This document shows positions 10,961-24,400 of a stretch of DNA of 64,000 nucleotides, one piece after another. The translations under genes and the position numbers were made by a program. This DNA comes from Amphirosellinia nigrospora (taxonomy: Eukaryota > Ascomycota > Sordariomycetes > Xylariales > Xylariaceae). Each line of letters begins with the position of its first letter. Position 1 is the first letter of the stretch. The notes beneath the pieces are model-generated. The model was not told the origin of the DNA. It did not search any database and worked only from the letters and a program-made list of their open reading frames with translations. The stretch covers positions 13,278,193 to 13,342,192 of the forward strand of contig SCHM01000001.1 of assembly GCA_004123355.1 (NCBI GenBank). The letters run 5' to 3'.

Positions 10961-13900
10961 GCCCACCCGCCCAAAACCTGCTATCCTGGGAAATGCTAGC
11001 AAATGCGCCACCGGTTTAGCTCGCACGCTAATGCAGATCCAACAGACGCACGACAGCGAGACAGCTTGCTTGGAACTTTGGAACTTTGGTTTAGCCCTGC
11101 GGACCCGGACAGGGGCCCCACCAGCCCGCTAGCGTAGCCTTCCAGGCAGTCTATCACGATGCCACGCTAGTGCACATTCGACGCATCTCTAACTTATCCT
11201 GGTAGCATACCTACATGAGTATACCCATTCTGCAACAGCGTCTCTGCTGCTGAACGGCGCCGTGAACTGCCCTAAATCCTCCCTTAGGTACTATATGTGA
11301 CCACTAACCATGAGAGGATTGGCCAGTATGAACTATTCTGGATTCAAGTGCCAGCTGAAGAGCGGTATTTTTTGCGCTTTGGTATACAAGTATGCCCTTT
11401 TTACTTTGCTACGAAGATCCTTCGAAGACCAAATGATGATAGTCATGTGTAGCACTCCCGCTCAAGTATCGAAGAGAGATCCCCATACGTATTAGGTACC
11501 TACTCGCATATTGGTGGTATCAGTGTGGTAAGTGGCAGTGATGCGTGAGGCAGTCAGAAGGGCGGAATGACTGCAGTCTGCTGCTGTACCGTACCAAACA
11601 TGGCAATAGATTGGTTCTCGAGTACTATCTCCGCCACCGAGTATACCTAACTTACTATGTGATGGTATACAACCTAATGTACGTATAACACCCAACAGTT
11701 CTCTAGGCTACGATTTAGTGTCCAGACGAACCGAGGACTAGTGGTAACCGATCCAGGTAGGCCAACTGAGATGGGCTAATTACTACGTATAACCTTTGAT
11801 AATCAGGGTGTTTCTGGGTCCGACAGGGACCCCCCATTCCAGAAGGATGGTATCTCGAAGTTAGCGCGCGCAGGTAGCCGAGTGGGCCAGGAGAGTGGAA
11901 TAGATCCGTCTGACTTGACTGATCATGTGCAAGGCATAGCGCACCCATACTCACGGCAACAGTTTAGTTTTGGTGACTCGTGCGTGTAAGTAAGCGCTAT
12001 CTCTATAAGTAAGTACTGCATCGGCTGCCTCGACTATGACACAGTGCTACCTCTACATGAGATACGGACGCATCGTACACTAGGCTCAGATCTGTCTATG
12101 TGGTCATGGATGAGCCCAGGCATGTGCCATGGGTTATTGAATCCCTACCTTCTTACAAGTACCTATCTAACTGTAACCTAGTTTGTAGTTAACAATAATA
12201 GGTAGTGTAACTCAGGTACGATGCAATTTAATGTGTTATACCGAGGTTAGCTGTGAATAGTGCGCGCAGCAATGGTGCGACCGCGCCGGCATCCGTATAG
12301 ACGAGCCAAATTGCGCCAGCGCAACGCTTACCTAAATTGTTGCCGTGTTCTTATTAGGATTTTCGAAGCGACGGGGTGTTAGGTAGGTACTGGACTAGCA
12401 CGAATATTTTCCTACCATCAATAAGAATTCTGTTGTATTTTGGCGCGACCCTGAATATCTATTGCGAAAACTTCATAGGCTGGACAGAACAACTAGTAGT
12501 CTAGTAGCGGCTTGGGTGTAAGTAGCGTGTCAAAAGTACAAACCCACGCGATCTATACACGCGAGAATGACGTTGACGAAGTCATGAAGAAGCGAGTCAG
12601 GAAATTTGCCCATTCGACGGATGATGTTGTTGTTGTCCTACTTTGTATACTCCCCTGCGCCTGCCTGGTCCAAACATTCTGGCGTTTGAGACTTGACATA
12701 TTTTGGGCACACGTGTAGGTATTGTATGGCGAAGCTTAAATTCCTTGGCAAATGGAAAAGTTCCGCATGCGTGCCATTGTCACACTCGACCACGAGAGCA
12801 ATGTGGATCGGTGTTTGTCGCCCACGTTGGATGCTGCTGTATATTGGGTATCCCTTAGATTTATATGAGGCGGGAGTGAAATGTACGTTGCAAATTCTTC
12901 ACAGCCCATCCCTGAGAAGCCTCGATTCACACTCCTGTCCACAAAGTTCATGATCAAATAGATAAATGGATCAGGACACAGTCGGGGTCGGGGCCAGAGG
13001 AATAGTCGGTTGTCGGCATCGCCACGGTGCTTCTCCATAGCGTAGTAACTAGTCTACAGTAGCATACACGTGTTTGTATCTTCCTAGATTAGGTCGCCTA
13101 CAGTAGCTTGAAAATGTTGTCAAAAGTGCAGCAGGGTTATTTGTCACGGCCCAAATCCCCGGGTCTAGCCTGCATTAAGTAGCGAAGAGAGCCATCATAA
13201 ATGACCACGATGCCTTCCTTGATCGAACAACGGCCCGACAACCACTTGATCTCTCTGGGCTATTGTCCGGAGCCTAACGCTTTGTCTCGAGTCTGGTCAA
13301 TGCGCTAAGATGAACCAAGATAACGCCAGGGCCGAATGCCATATCTGGCTGGTCTGATCGAAGGCGCTTATAAGTATGTGTACACTAGTGATTTCACAAA
13401 CAGGATTATAATTAATTCATGGGCGTATATCGCCCTTGTATAGTTCGCGACAGGCATGCTTCATAGTTGACAGGAATAATTAACTGCGAATGTCAGGGTG
13501 ACATTCTACTACCTAGGTATTTGATGGGCCACCAAACCGAGCAGGTGGCCCTCCATAGACGCCCGCCAGCCGTCTGATTGGCTAGCGCATACATCTCAGA
13601 TGATCTGGTTTTCCGACGTGAGGGTGTGAAGCATGACGAGCAAATCACTCGAAGCCGTGAATACTGTACTGCATATGGAAAACCGTTGTCCCGTATAATT
13701 TATAATGTATGCACACAGTCAGACTCGTCCAGGGTTCGGATCCAGGGATGAAAAATTTACCTATCTGCATCGGCGGCTCTTGTGCCCTGCGACGAACCCG
13801 GGGCTTCAGCGGCTACAGGACACCCCGAAATGGAAATAACGCTGGCAAGCGAAAGCCGATCCGCGGCATAGGCGCAGTACGTACATGGTAGCAACGTCGC

Positions 13901-16900
13901 ATCAGGATGAACTCCTACATCATCCGCCATCAGTTCTCTTGAATACGCGATATGTATTAATAGGAGTATCTCTAATAGATGCAGCAGGTGTTTCGAGATA
14001 TATGGAATAGTGTTGACAGTTCTGAAATGGTCAGGTCACATGTCCCGCCCGAAGTTGCTATTTCTCGTCGTATTTCAACACCACCACGTGCGAAACGGGG
14101 GCATGCAACTAGAGATGGCGAGATGGAGCCGGAAATGCACTGTGGAAGTTCGGATCACACCACTTATCTACACTAAAAGGTGTATTAACAGATGTGTCTC
14201 GGCTGGCCATTTCTTACATATGAGAGGCATGCTCTACCTGTAATTGGTTACGATTGTTGGTCATACCGTTTCGAGGGGATGGAAATAAGCTCCGAAAGGC
14301 CTAAAGAGCTTCTGCCAAGCTAGTGCAATCTTACGACTATTTAGCCCATGTTTTATCGTACCTAATTTGCTGCTATTTGACAGTTGCCGGAATATGCGAA
14401 GCGCAGAAAGTACGGAGATTACATACGCATTTACACTTAGGGCTGTCCCAGAAGTCTGGCTCCTGTTGTGGAGTGCATCTCGAGTAGGACGACAAAGACC
14501 CAGATGAGCTCACCGACCGGCTGGGTACGGCGTACGCTGGGGCGCACGCCAACGAGACAACGAGTCAGCATCTGGCCAGGAATGAACGGGGGCGCTAGAG
14601 CTTGGGGAAAGTTGAGGCGTATCACCACGTTTGAACCATTGAACCAATTTGAGTGAGCGCACAAGAGTGGATGCAAAGGCGGTCGAGAATGCATTGATTG
14701 GGAACGCCCAACCGAAATTAGCAACACGTTCTCTCTCTCTCTCCGCGCAGTATTGGGCTTAGGTCTGGCCCAAAAGATCTGGCCACCACGATGGGGACCA
14801 TCGAGCCCGAGAACACGGTAACTGGGTCGCAGCTGTGGATCGTTGGGTCCCGTTTGCCGGGACGCTGGCGGAGAAGAACCACTAATCTGGGCTGGGAATA
14901 CACCTCGCTTTCACACCGGCAACTACTACTCTATTGCGCCAACCATATTGATGCTGGCTGGGTGCCTTGCTTCGAAACTACAGCCCCGAGGAACTGCTCG
15001 GTAGTCACCGCCATTCTGGGCTGGTGTGGGTGGCTATCCTGCTGTCGTTGGTCACGATGCGCCGGTGGTTTCAAGGTTGCCCATGCAGTGTGACGCTAAT
15101 AGGAGATTTTTTATGCCAAAAAGTCGCAGGGGCATTGTTGCTCGCACTCTCGATATTCCTTCGGCTATTGGTTCCCCTCGAGAGAGACGCTTTGATGTGG
15201 TTCGATCAATCAGCATCTAATTCCCGAGATGGTGTAACGATACCCATGCCGCGATGGCGCAGGAGAGAAGCTCGGACAGCGAGTTCGACCGCATCTTTCC
15301 GCAGTCTGTCTGCGGTGTTACGACCATGCAGCTATTATCAGCAGTGTTTCAATCTGGGCGCTTGTATCTAAGACGCAACGGCTCTAGACGCAGACGCCAA
15401 TGATCACAACCAACCATCCCTATTATTGCACCCAGAGCGCCCGGCCGGCATTTCTCATGACCTCAAGACGCTTGTAGGAAGCGCTTCAACTACAACGCTA
15501 ATATTACTTACTTAGATCCCAAACGGCTGGGTTCAACTGTGCGAATACGCAACTAGCTTGAGGCTGAAACTAGTCTCGCATGGCACACGTGTGCATGCGC
15601 GCACTTCTGCCAAAGAAATCAAGCCGGCCCTGCCGGTCGGATAACGCTTGTCGGATAGCGTGCAAACTGGTTCATTGCGGCTGAGTCACCAAGCTAATCT
15701 GTGTTTATTAGGCACCGATGTTCTCATCTTCCAGATAGTTTGTTGATCGTTTGTTTCGCTAACTATCGTGATACCCATGTTATCGTCCCGGCAAACAGGA
15801 CCAACTAGCTGCTTATGTTGACATCCGAGTAGAAACAAGTCGGAAAAGTCACTTCGGAGAACATTGATTCACTCATCCCGAGCTGAAGGATAAGATGTGA
15901 GACAGGTGAGTCAACGGCCGCACAGACTTTTTACCTAGGTTCAGACAATACCGTCATGTGGTATTTTGACTCGACTACACCTTGACTATCTCATGTTTGA
16001 CTCATGCCTATCAAAGTCCTAGTGCTGGATCACATTTCTTTGCCTGCCATTTATACAACATGTTGCGCTTTCAGGAATCTACGAGTTGTTGAAGAAGGTC
16101 ATGCCAGCCTTTTTTATACCGTGATTAATGCTTACTCTATATACTAGTTGATGACTCATTATTCTAATTTCATGTAACATTGACTTGACGGACATGGTTG
16201 ACAGCCATAATGGCGAGATCCTATGTGTTTGAAGATCTGACAATCGCATGCTAATATGTGAATCGACCCGAGTGTCGGTGGTGGCTTTCAATAGCGCAGA
16301 GGCGTTTATTGATCGATGGATGAGACATACTGATGACCCCGTGTCTGATCTGCTGCGCATTCTCTATATAATGGCTATCTATCTATATGAAAAAATAAAG
16401 AATAGGGGACCGCTGTTCATTGCAATACTACTTTCATGGATTTAAGGAACTTAGATGTCCATGTTATCTTCACAATAAAGGCCTAAGTGGTAGTGAGAAA
16501 GATGAAAGAGACGAGGTCCTTCACCTTTCTTCTTGGACTTTGTGAGACCCATGTTTTGGCTGCATTAGGAAATTCGCAGACCTAAGGGAATGTTCCGGGT
16601 AAGTATCTGCACGGGATTATTGAGTCTCGTCTCGGAAATCAATTTAACATGGGATCAGCTGTCAAATTCTGCACTATGATGCCATAAGGTGCCGCTGAAG
16701 GAAAAAAAAAAGAAACATTGGTTCCAAGATGCAATTGAGTTGCACTGCACATTGAAATGCCATGTGCAGCGATATCTCCACTAGCTCCGTTATCGATTGT
16801 ATCTTATCAGGAGGATTAGTGGGAGTCGTTATCAGCTATCTATTTACCCAACCCGCCAAAGTGAAAGTACTCCATGCATCTACATAGGAATACGATCACA

Positions 16901-16902
16901 AT

Positions 16903-17929
16903 ATGTCGGCGTCTAGCTCGACGCTGGCGCAATTGAAGCCGTTCACTCTCGGGTCGCGTTCCATATTCATAAAGTGTGTCCCAGCTCCCAGAAGTTTCTA
17001 CGAGCGGCGTGCTGTGCTCGCCGTGCTGCAGAGGTCCTCTCGGCAGTCGATCGAAACATTCAAGAAGCTCGAGGTGAGTGCAATACTTCTATAGGTATAT
17101 TCTCCGTATAGCCTACTTTGTGTTCATTTCGTCTCTTCTAATATCTTAGTAAATAGGACAGTTCTTCTTTCATAGCTATAACTACGAAACCAGATGTTGC
17201 TGCGACCCTCGTCAATGATTCCCCTATCCAACGTGCCATCGTATCGCAAGCCTCTAACCGTGATACGTCCCTGGCTTTATCTACTTTCAGCTCGACCTAC
17301 GACGATGTGAGGGGCCCAATCGCAACCCCAATCAACCCGCTCCCAGTCGACGTGGCTGCCAAACCAACACCAGCTTCTGCTGACCTGGGGCTGTCCTATA
17401 CGACCTTTACGCTGCATATATTTCCGCAAACGAAGACTACAACCATTCAGAACAAATAAAAAAGAACCCGCTTCACGGCCAATGGCCCGGCAATTGCAAG
17501 ACGGAGTCATACATCTCGGCAGCCTTGCAGAAGGTCATCCCCTCGGGCCCGCTGGCGCCAGCCCTACGGGACTGGGACACGGGCAACCAGCTAGCTCCCG
17601 ATAGCTTCGGCGATCACGGGCTCGAAGGAGCCGCTTCTATGCTGCTAGGGAAGAAGCGTCGCCTCGCACAGCAGATCTTCACCCTGGAGAGGATACGGCG
17701 CAGGAGCGCAGAACAGGAGACGCCGAAGGTCATGGGTGGCCTTTTCCAATTCGTCGAGGAATCCAGAGCCGAAGCCGCAAAGGCACAGTCGGAGCCTTCA
17801 CAGGACATAGCATCGACGTCGACAGACTCCCAAACTCAGACCAGCAAGCCGTCCCCTGCCCCTTCAAGTGCCAGAAAAACAGACACACTTCTTGATGACT
17901 CTGCGTTTAAAAGTCTGATGCAAGATTGA
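16903..17929 (+). CDS. Conserved-looking fungal hypothetical protein, two exons, one frameshift
   Basis: Exon 1 is 16903-17073 (MSASSSTLAQLKPFTLGSRS start). A phase-0 intron follows with GTGAGT donor, CTAAT branch-like site and TAG acceptor ending at 17156. Exon 2 runs from 17157 to the stop at 17927-17929. Between 17421 and 17431 (TTCCGCAAAC) one base appears to be missing: before it the protein reads LSYTTFTLHIFP, and after it ANEDYNHSEQIKKNPLHGQW continues in the next frame, ending in a charged, Ser-rich tail after RRLAQQIFTLERIRRRSAEQ. NPLHG.WP and the following SYISAALQKVIPSGPLAPAL look like a conserved core. The N-terminus is short, basic and Ser-rich, so a mitochondrial location is possible but unproven. 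Total length is about 320 residues. I do not recognise a named family. Confidence 0.7.
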
Positions 17930-19223
17930 AAGGTGGCGGCTTTCTTGGTTTCGAGACTATATTCTACAAGAAGCTACCAGGACAACTGCAATTGCGCTTC
18001 GATGTAAAGTCACACGGGTTGCAAAAGCAACCTTCATTATCATATTACGAAGCAGCGCGCGTGGAAGCATCGCAAAGCCACAGTTTAGCTGCGTGTGCTT
18101 ACGTCAACGTGATAGGCTACACGCCACATGCAAGCCGCATCATCAACGAGGCTTTTCATTCCCAAAGTCAGCTCACCCTTGGGAGGCCCAACCACTCCAG
18201 CAATTGTGCGCCGGGATTTGTAGCGTCTTATCCATTACTGCGGTCACACTGCATGGGAAGAATACGTACCTTACTGTTGGACTGGTAAGTACTATGCATG
18301 GCGCGTTCGATTTGCTGTCAAGATGCGGCGTCAGCACTCAGCAATTGGCAATTAGAGGACTCGGATCTCGGCAGGCAAATCAAACTGCAGGCTTGTGCAC
18401 GTTGGTAAATCTGCAGGGCTGTATGTATCGAAGCTAGGTACCTACTTAGTGCCAAGAGGGCAAAGAGTGGTGGGTTTTCAGCTATTTTCAGGCAGGTTTT
18501 CAACGGTGTAGTGAAGAGCTACGATCTCACCGGGCTTCATCCCACACAAAGAAATGGGGGGAGATGCGATGCGGAGATGACGTATGTACGTCGCTTGGAC
18601 GGCAGTGGCTAGCAGTGGCTGGCTGTGGTCCCACTCGATGCGACGCAAAAAACAAGAAATAGACTAATCTGTCTCCACAATACTTGCATCATCCAATCAC
18701 GCAGTCTCTACTCGAAACAAAGCCACGACGTCACTGCCGAACATGAGCTTCAAAGGGTATCCCACTCGTCAGGCCATTTGTGTGATACTATTCCCACAGC
18801 TGCTGTCATCTTAATGGTTAGCCCGCTCTGAGATCACAGATCACAGCACTAAGCAAATTGGTCCCCAATTAGCGTACCCCCTGGACGGCATGACGTTGCC
18901 TGATGGATTTGCGAGTGTCTTCCTTGGCATGATGCCCGACCGCAAACCTGGCGACGTGGTTGACCCTGTATTGCTCAATATCGTGGTGAGGTGATACCAA
19001 TAGGTATAGAATCATGTACTAATCCCGATAATAAAAACGTCTCTCACTCCCCCAATAAACGTTCCCTTTTCTTCTCATCCAAACATCTCGCCAACATCAG
19101 CCCGTCGCCAGACATAACTACTCCACAGCCGTCCAGCCGTGTGCTCGCTCTACTGCCCTCCGCTACACCACTAGAACATATACGTAGTAGCATCTCGTCA
19201 ATCGACGTTTTAGAACCGTCAAA
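17930..19223. other. Intergenic between two plus-strand genes
   Basis: No gene is recognised. Frames at 17926-18288 and 18093-18437 continue past the hypothetical gene but have no motif. The right end is the promoter of the SUR7/PalI gene and has pyrimidine-rich tracts at about 19050-19130. Confidence 0.55.
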
Positions 19224-20010
19224 ATGGCTCGGACAGGCTTCATCCACCACATCGGCACCTTCTTCCTCTTCGCCGCCACGGTGCTGCTCATCATCACCGA
19301 CATCTCGGCTCCCGTCGTCTCGGACATCTCCCTCCTGAAGATTGAGCTGGGCACCAACACCCGGTCCGACCTCTTCGACGACAATGACCGCTTCCCCCAG
19401 ATCACCTTTGGCACATTCGGCTACTGCGTCAAGGATGTCCAATCGTAAGTCCCGGAACTCATCATATGCAAACCACCCGTTCCAAAACTAACGAGTCCCT
19501 ATCTAGCGCCGGCTCCAAGTCCTGCAGCCAGTCGCACATCGGCTACGACCCGTGGCCGTGATCGAGCAGAACGTGCCCGACACCTCATTCTCCGACTACG
19601 CGCACGACACGTCGCGCGCGCTGACCAAGGTCATGGTGCTGCACCCCATCGCGACGGGCCTGGCCTTCATCTCCTTCTTCCTCGCGCTCGGCGCCGGCTT
19701 CGTGGGGAGTTTCCTGGCCGCGCTGGGATCCTTCATCACCTTCCTCGTCGTGCTGGTCGTTGTCATCACCGACTTCGTGTCCTTCGCCATCGTGAGATCC
19801 GCCGTCAACGACTCCTCGTCCAGCGTCGTCGCCTCCTGGGGCGCTGCCGCGTGGACGACCCTCGTCGCTGGTATCTTGTGTCTCCTGGCGACCGTCATCC
19901 TCCTGTTCACCTGCTGCTCCGCCCGCCTCCACCGCCGTCGCGAGACGCGCTACCGCGACTCCAAGATCTCCACCGCCTCGTCGCCTCAGCGTCGTCGTCG
20001 GTGGTTCTAA
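19224..20010 (+). CDS. SUR7/PalI (Rim9-like) four-helix plasma-membrane protein, one frameshift
   Basis: The start at 19224 gives MARTGFIHHIGTFFLFAATV, the typical first helix of the SUR7/PalI family, followed by the extracellular part with FGTFGYC. Exon 1 ends at 19444; the intron has GTAAGT donor and CTAG acceptor, and exon 2 starts at 19507. Exon 2 begins with CSQSHIGYDP and then needs a one-base shift at 19549-19551 to continue as AVIEQNVPDTSFSDYA. Three further helices follow (about LHPIATGLAFISFFLALGAG, FLAALGSFITFLVVLVVVIT, WTTLVAGILCLLATVILL), then a short basic tail ending at 20008-20010. At about 240 residues it is close to yeast Rim9 and lacks the long cytoplasmic tail of Aspergillus PalI. 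Rim9/PalI assists the ambient-pH sensing complex; a role as a different SUR7-family eisosome-linked protein is equally possible. Confidence 0.85.
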
Positions 20011-21485
20011 GCCAGTGCGCCTGGTTTAGCTGCTCATCTCGGAAAAAAGACTACTCTACCAACCAACCCATATACCATCCTACTTTCCACCCACCCATCC
20101 CTTCAAAAAGATGGGAACCAAAAACAAACCTAATTAATGATTAATCTACGAATGAAACGAATACGACCAAACGGAGAGCGGCAAGATGCGGAGTTACTTC
20201 TTGCGCATACAGGAAGGAAATAGGGGGCTGTATCTCTGTCTCCCTTTACTGTATATCATCACATACTATGTATACCCGACTACCCTACCTAGGCTTTTCG
20301 TACTGTTTAAGCCTCATGATACCAATCTATATCACCTTTTTATCTTTTAGTATTTGCCTAGCTAGAGCGAGAAAATTATATATTCAAACATAAAAAAAAT
20401 AATACGAAGTGCAAGTATTCATGAATTAATCCATTCATCCGTGAATTCTTATAATAAGTGAATTATACGAGAGGATACAACATCTCGTTCTCTCAACAAA
20501 AGTCGGAACCATAGAACACCATACTACTTACTTACTACATACAATATAAATATAGCCTCCTTCTACCTTGGCTGCTTGAAAAACCCCCACCACCTCCTGG
20601 AAGCAGCCGAATAATCCCATCTAAAGCAGCTGCTTGGTATCACGGCCCCAACGAGATGTCATCATTTGGCGCGATTATATACCAGAGAACAGACACCCTT
20701 CGACGGGGCCTCGACGACATCCACGGCGCGCTGTACGCTAGTGGCTCGCGTAGACTACCGGGTTGTCGGGCCGGGCGCAATTTGGTGATCCTCGAACCTG
20801 AAAAAAAAAAACCGCTAAAAAAGGGGGATACAATATTATGAATGGCGATTTAAACAATATTTATTTATAAGCCATACATGTTAGATCTGATTCGTTCGTG
20901 GTATGAATATTTGAAGTGGTAAGTAAGAGTTTGGTGGTTCCATTGGACTTGACTCCTAGTTCCAGCTGCGCTCTACCATCAGCATATGCCGTATCCATCA
21001 CATGGGCGAAAACTGCCAATGGATCAGTTTCGACGCTCGTCAGTTCGGTTCATAAACTATTCCCTCTTTTGATTAACTACCATGTATCAACTTGTCCTAT
21101 CCTACATAGCATTGCGAGTAAGCGACGCATAACCTGCTCACGGAAAATGAAAACCCGCGTCGCCACACCTGTAGTCGGGTGCATTTTATGCCTTGCCTGC
21201 CTCAAAAAAAGAAATGAGAACCGCCTTTCGTCCACATCGGTGAAGCTCGCCTGTGCCAAAATAGAAGTTACAATGTGGCCTAACTCAAGGAGCATGGCCA
21301 TCATGACTACTTAATCGACGACGCTCCCTTTCCATCTCGGAGCTACGAGGTTTCCCGAATTGTATTAACACAAAAAGACAGCACAAACCACCTCGAAACG
21401 TTTCCTGGCTGGCTAAAAAAAGTCCACATCTCGAAACAGGAAAACCCTTGTTCTGTGGAACAGCCACCACAGAAGGCTGATCCGT
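20011..21485. other. Intergenic between convergent SUR7/PalI and SPT16 genes
   Basis: AT-rich, with oligo-A and oligo-T tracts and many TTAT/TATA motifs, as expected for two 3' ends. No gene is seen. Confidence 0.6.
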
Positions 21486-24400
21486 TTAGCGTCTTCTCTT
21501 CTTATTGCGGTTATTGTCCTCTTCTTCCAGGCCGCTCTCACGGTCTTTTCGCTTGGCCTTCTTCTCCAGTTCGTCCCAATCTTCGCCGTCGTCATCCTCA
21601 TCAGAGCCTTCCTCGCTAGCCTCTTCGGACGCGTTGCTATCGAAGTCCGAGTCCTCCTCGCTGGATTCGCTCGCCGCCTCCAATTCGGATTCCGATACTT
21701 CAAAGTTGGACTCTTCTTCCTCATCGTCATCGGCCTCGTCATCAGACTCGTTCTGGAGGAATGACCAACCACCATCCGCAAAGAACTGGTGAGTATCAGC
21801 CGTCACGGTTTTTATGATGGTAGGCCAATTCAAGTTCAGAGGTCCTTCGGTGAATGCGATATCCGAAGAATCTAGCCACTCTTTCACATCCTCCAATGAC
21901 TCGACCGGTATTGTGTTGACGTGGAATGGTGTGCGGGTGAAGTCTTTGAAAACAAAAACGAGATCAAAATTCTTGAGACCAAATTGTACACGTTCCAAGT
22001 GGGCAATCTCGATATCGTCAAGTGTGATGACCATGAACGGGGGCTCAGTAACCTGGATAAGGCAGTCTGTGGTAGGCTGGATGTAAACGTTGCTGCGGAA
22101 AGGAACACCGTTGAAGCCAAGCTCGCGGAGAGGCATATCCACCTCGACACCCTCGTTTTTGCCAGCGTCGGCAATCTTATCCGCAAATAGCTTGAACATA
22201 CGATCCAACTCGGCTCTGCGTCGTCGTTCTTCCTGTTCAGCTTCAAACTCATCTTCATCGCCATAGCGATATTTCCGTTTGCGGTTTCCAGTCTCGTCAA
22301 ACTGGATATCTGTAGCTTCTCTATAGAACTGGACATCCTTTGTCTTCTTCTTGTTCCCAATGATGATCGGATCCTTCAGGTGTATATGAATGACCACAAT
22401 GAGTTCATGGGCACAAGGCTGGAAAAATAGATGTTGAATGTTCGAAAAGAGTATGTCAACTCTCTGTTGGGTATTGAGCGGCGATTGATACCGGATACCA
22501 TTTTGATGGATTTCGACTTTGCCGGGAACACGCTTGCCTTCCATAGCGGGACGGACGAATATATAGTTATCCATGACGGGAGGTCGTCGATCTATTAGAC
22601 TATTAGCACCACATACTCACTTAGGATCTCCAAAAATGCTTACTTCGGATCTCAATCAGCTTATCCTGCTCGACCACGTCTTCCATATCCTTCTTTTCTT
22701 GCTCTTTCTTAGTCGCCTCTTTCTTCATATTCGAGATCTGGGTGGCGATCTCCTCGTATCGGTCGCCGTCGAGAGACCGAAAAGTGAGACTCCTGACAAA
22801 GTGGGCGGATGCATCCTCAAAGGGTTGATCATCCTTTCGGCCCACTCCTTGACCTGGAGACAGGAAGTTGATTCTCAAAAATGACCACTCTCCCTCGTCG
22901 TTTTTGCTGGCATTCTTTATTGTGTGAATATGGAAAGGAACAGGTCTCCCCATAACTGGAAGAATGACTGTGTGATTCTTCTGGTCGACTACAATTTCAA
23001 GATTCTTGATTCTCGGAGGAAGCTGGTTGTCTCTCTTGTATGACTCAAATTTCTTGAACTTCTTGACCTCTGTGCCATTTTGGCCACTGGTAGACTCGGC
23101 AAATCTGGCCAAACCTTCCTTTTGTTTCTTATTGGCGAGTTCTTTCTGATGCTCTCGGCGTCGCTTCTCTTGATCCTCGTCAACTTGGGTTGTGCGTTCC
23201 GACCGGAGACGCGTATTGGTAATGTTTTTAGTAGCAACCGCACCAACTCGAGCGTCTCTTTTCTCCTTCTTTGGTGTGGGCTGGATTTCTTCATCATCCT
23301 TGAAAAAGAATGATGTCGCATCCAGTTCAGACGGGGCATCGCCAGTGAAGACAACTGGCTCGCTAGTCGTCACTCGAATAGTGTCAGTAATGACGAGTGA
23401 ATAAATTTTGCTAAGCTTGTCTTGCGGCGAAGGGTTCTCAACGTCCGTGAAGCCGGTAGTGATGCACAATGTCATGCCGTCTTTCAAAGCTCGCGTGTTC
23501 TTGCCATTCAGGATCAAACTTGTATCTTTACTCTCGATACCAATTCCCCAGCCACATTCTTTACGAAGTGTTTTTCCAGATCAGGCTTTTTTGACTTGAT
23601 ATAACCAATGGCCTTGTTGTAGACATCTTTGGCGATTGCCCCGTCTCGAACTTCTTTTAGAGCAAGGTTGTGCGCCGTATGTAGAATCTTGTAGACACTC
23701 TCTTGTGTCTTGTTTGGGTCGACTAGGAAGGTTCGTGCAATCACAGAGCTGTAGGACTTATATCGCAAGCCCATGCCAGCGATAATGACGCCGGCGTGGA
23801 GATTATCATTGGTGGGCTCGGCGTGGAGCTTGAGATCATACTTGCCACCACTCTGGACGGCTGGGCCCAGGTACCAATCCAGTGATGATGGGTCCAAGTC
23901 CGAGGGCAATTTTTGCTTGCCGGGTAGCTCAACATTTTTCCACCACTTCTCGTCATCGAGTTTCGAATCGACCATTTGGGCAAGAGCGCTGTGCTTAACC
24001 TTTTTCTCCTGGTCGAGGATATCGGACATCTGGTCCAGGAAATATGGGTTCATGAGGGCAACGCATGCTTTTGAAGCAGTGCGCATAGCCGCAGCTCGAC
24101 CTCGTCCTTGACAGAGAAAGCGGCGGTGGAGAGGGCGGCGGAAATGTCGACTTCCTCGGCATCGGAGAATTTTTCGCCCATGATTTTTTTCCATTCGTCG
24201 ACGAAGGGGCCTCTGGACGTGTCCTTGGTAAGCACACCGACCTTTTTCTATAGGGAGAACGGGATTAGCAGATACAGAGGTGAAACGCGATAATGTATGA
24301 CTCACACCGGCCGATTTGATGGTGTCAATGATGGTGACGAATTGTTTCTCGTTTGCGGCAGCGTCTTTGCCTCTCACGAGGATTTCCACAGGGAATTTAC

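Larger units (their letters stand above)
10635..16902. other. 6.3 kb gene-poor stretch
   Basis: No open frame here shows a recognisable motif or a consistent splice pattern. Around 14760-15370 the base use is more coding-like, with short hydrophobic stretches in different plus frames (for example YYSIAPTILMLAG near 14925 and LVWVAILLSLVTMRRWF near 15030). These could be remains of a membrane protein gene, but stops and frame changes prevent any assignment. The rest shows no repeat, tRNA or rRNA that I could find. Simple repeats occur at its left end and are listed separately. Confidence 0.5.

Noticed and set aside
14437-15371. Possible membrane protein or transporter remnant
   Set aside because: Hydrophobic stretches occur in different frames with stops between them, and none matches a family block well enough to name.
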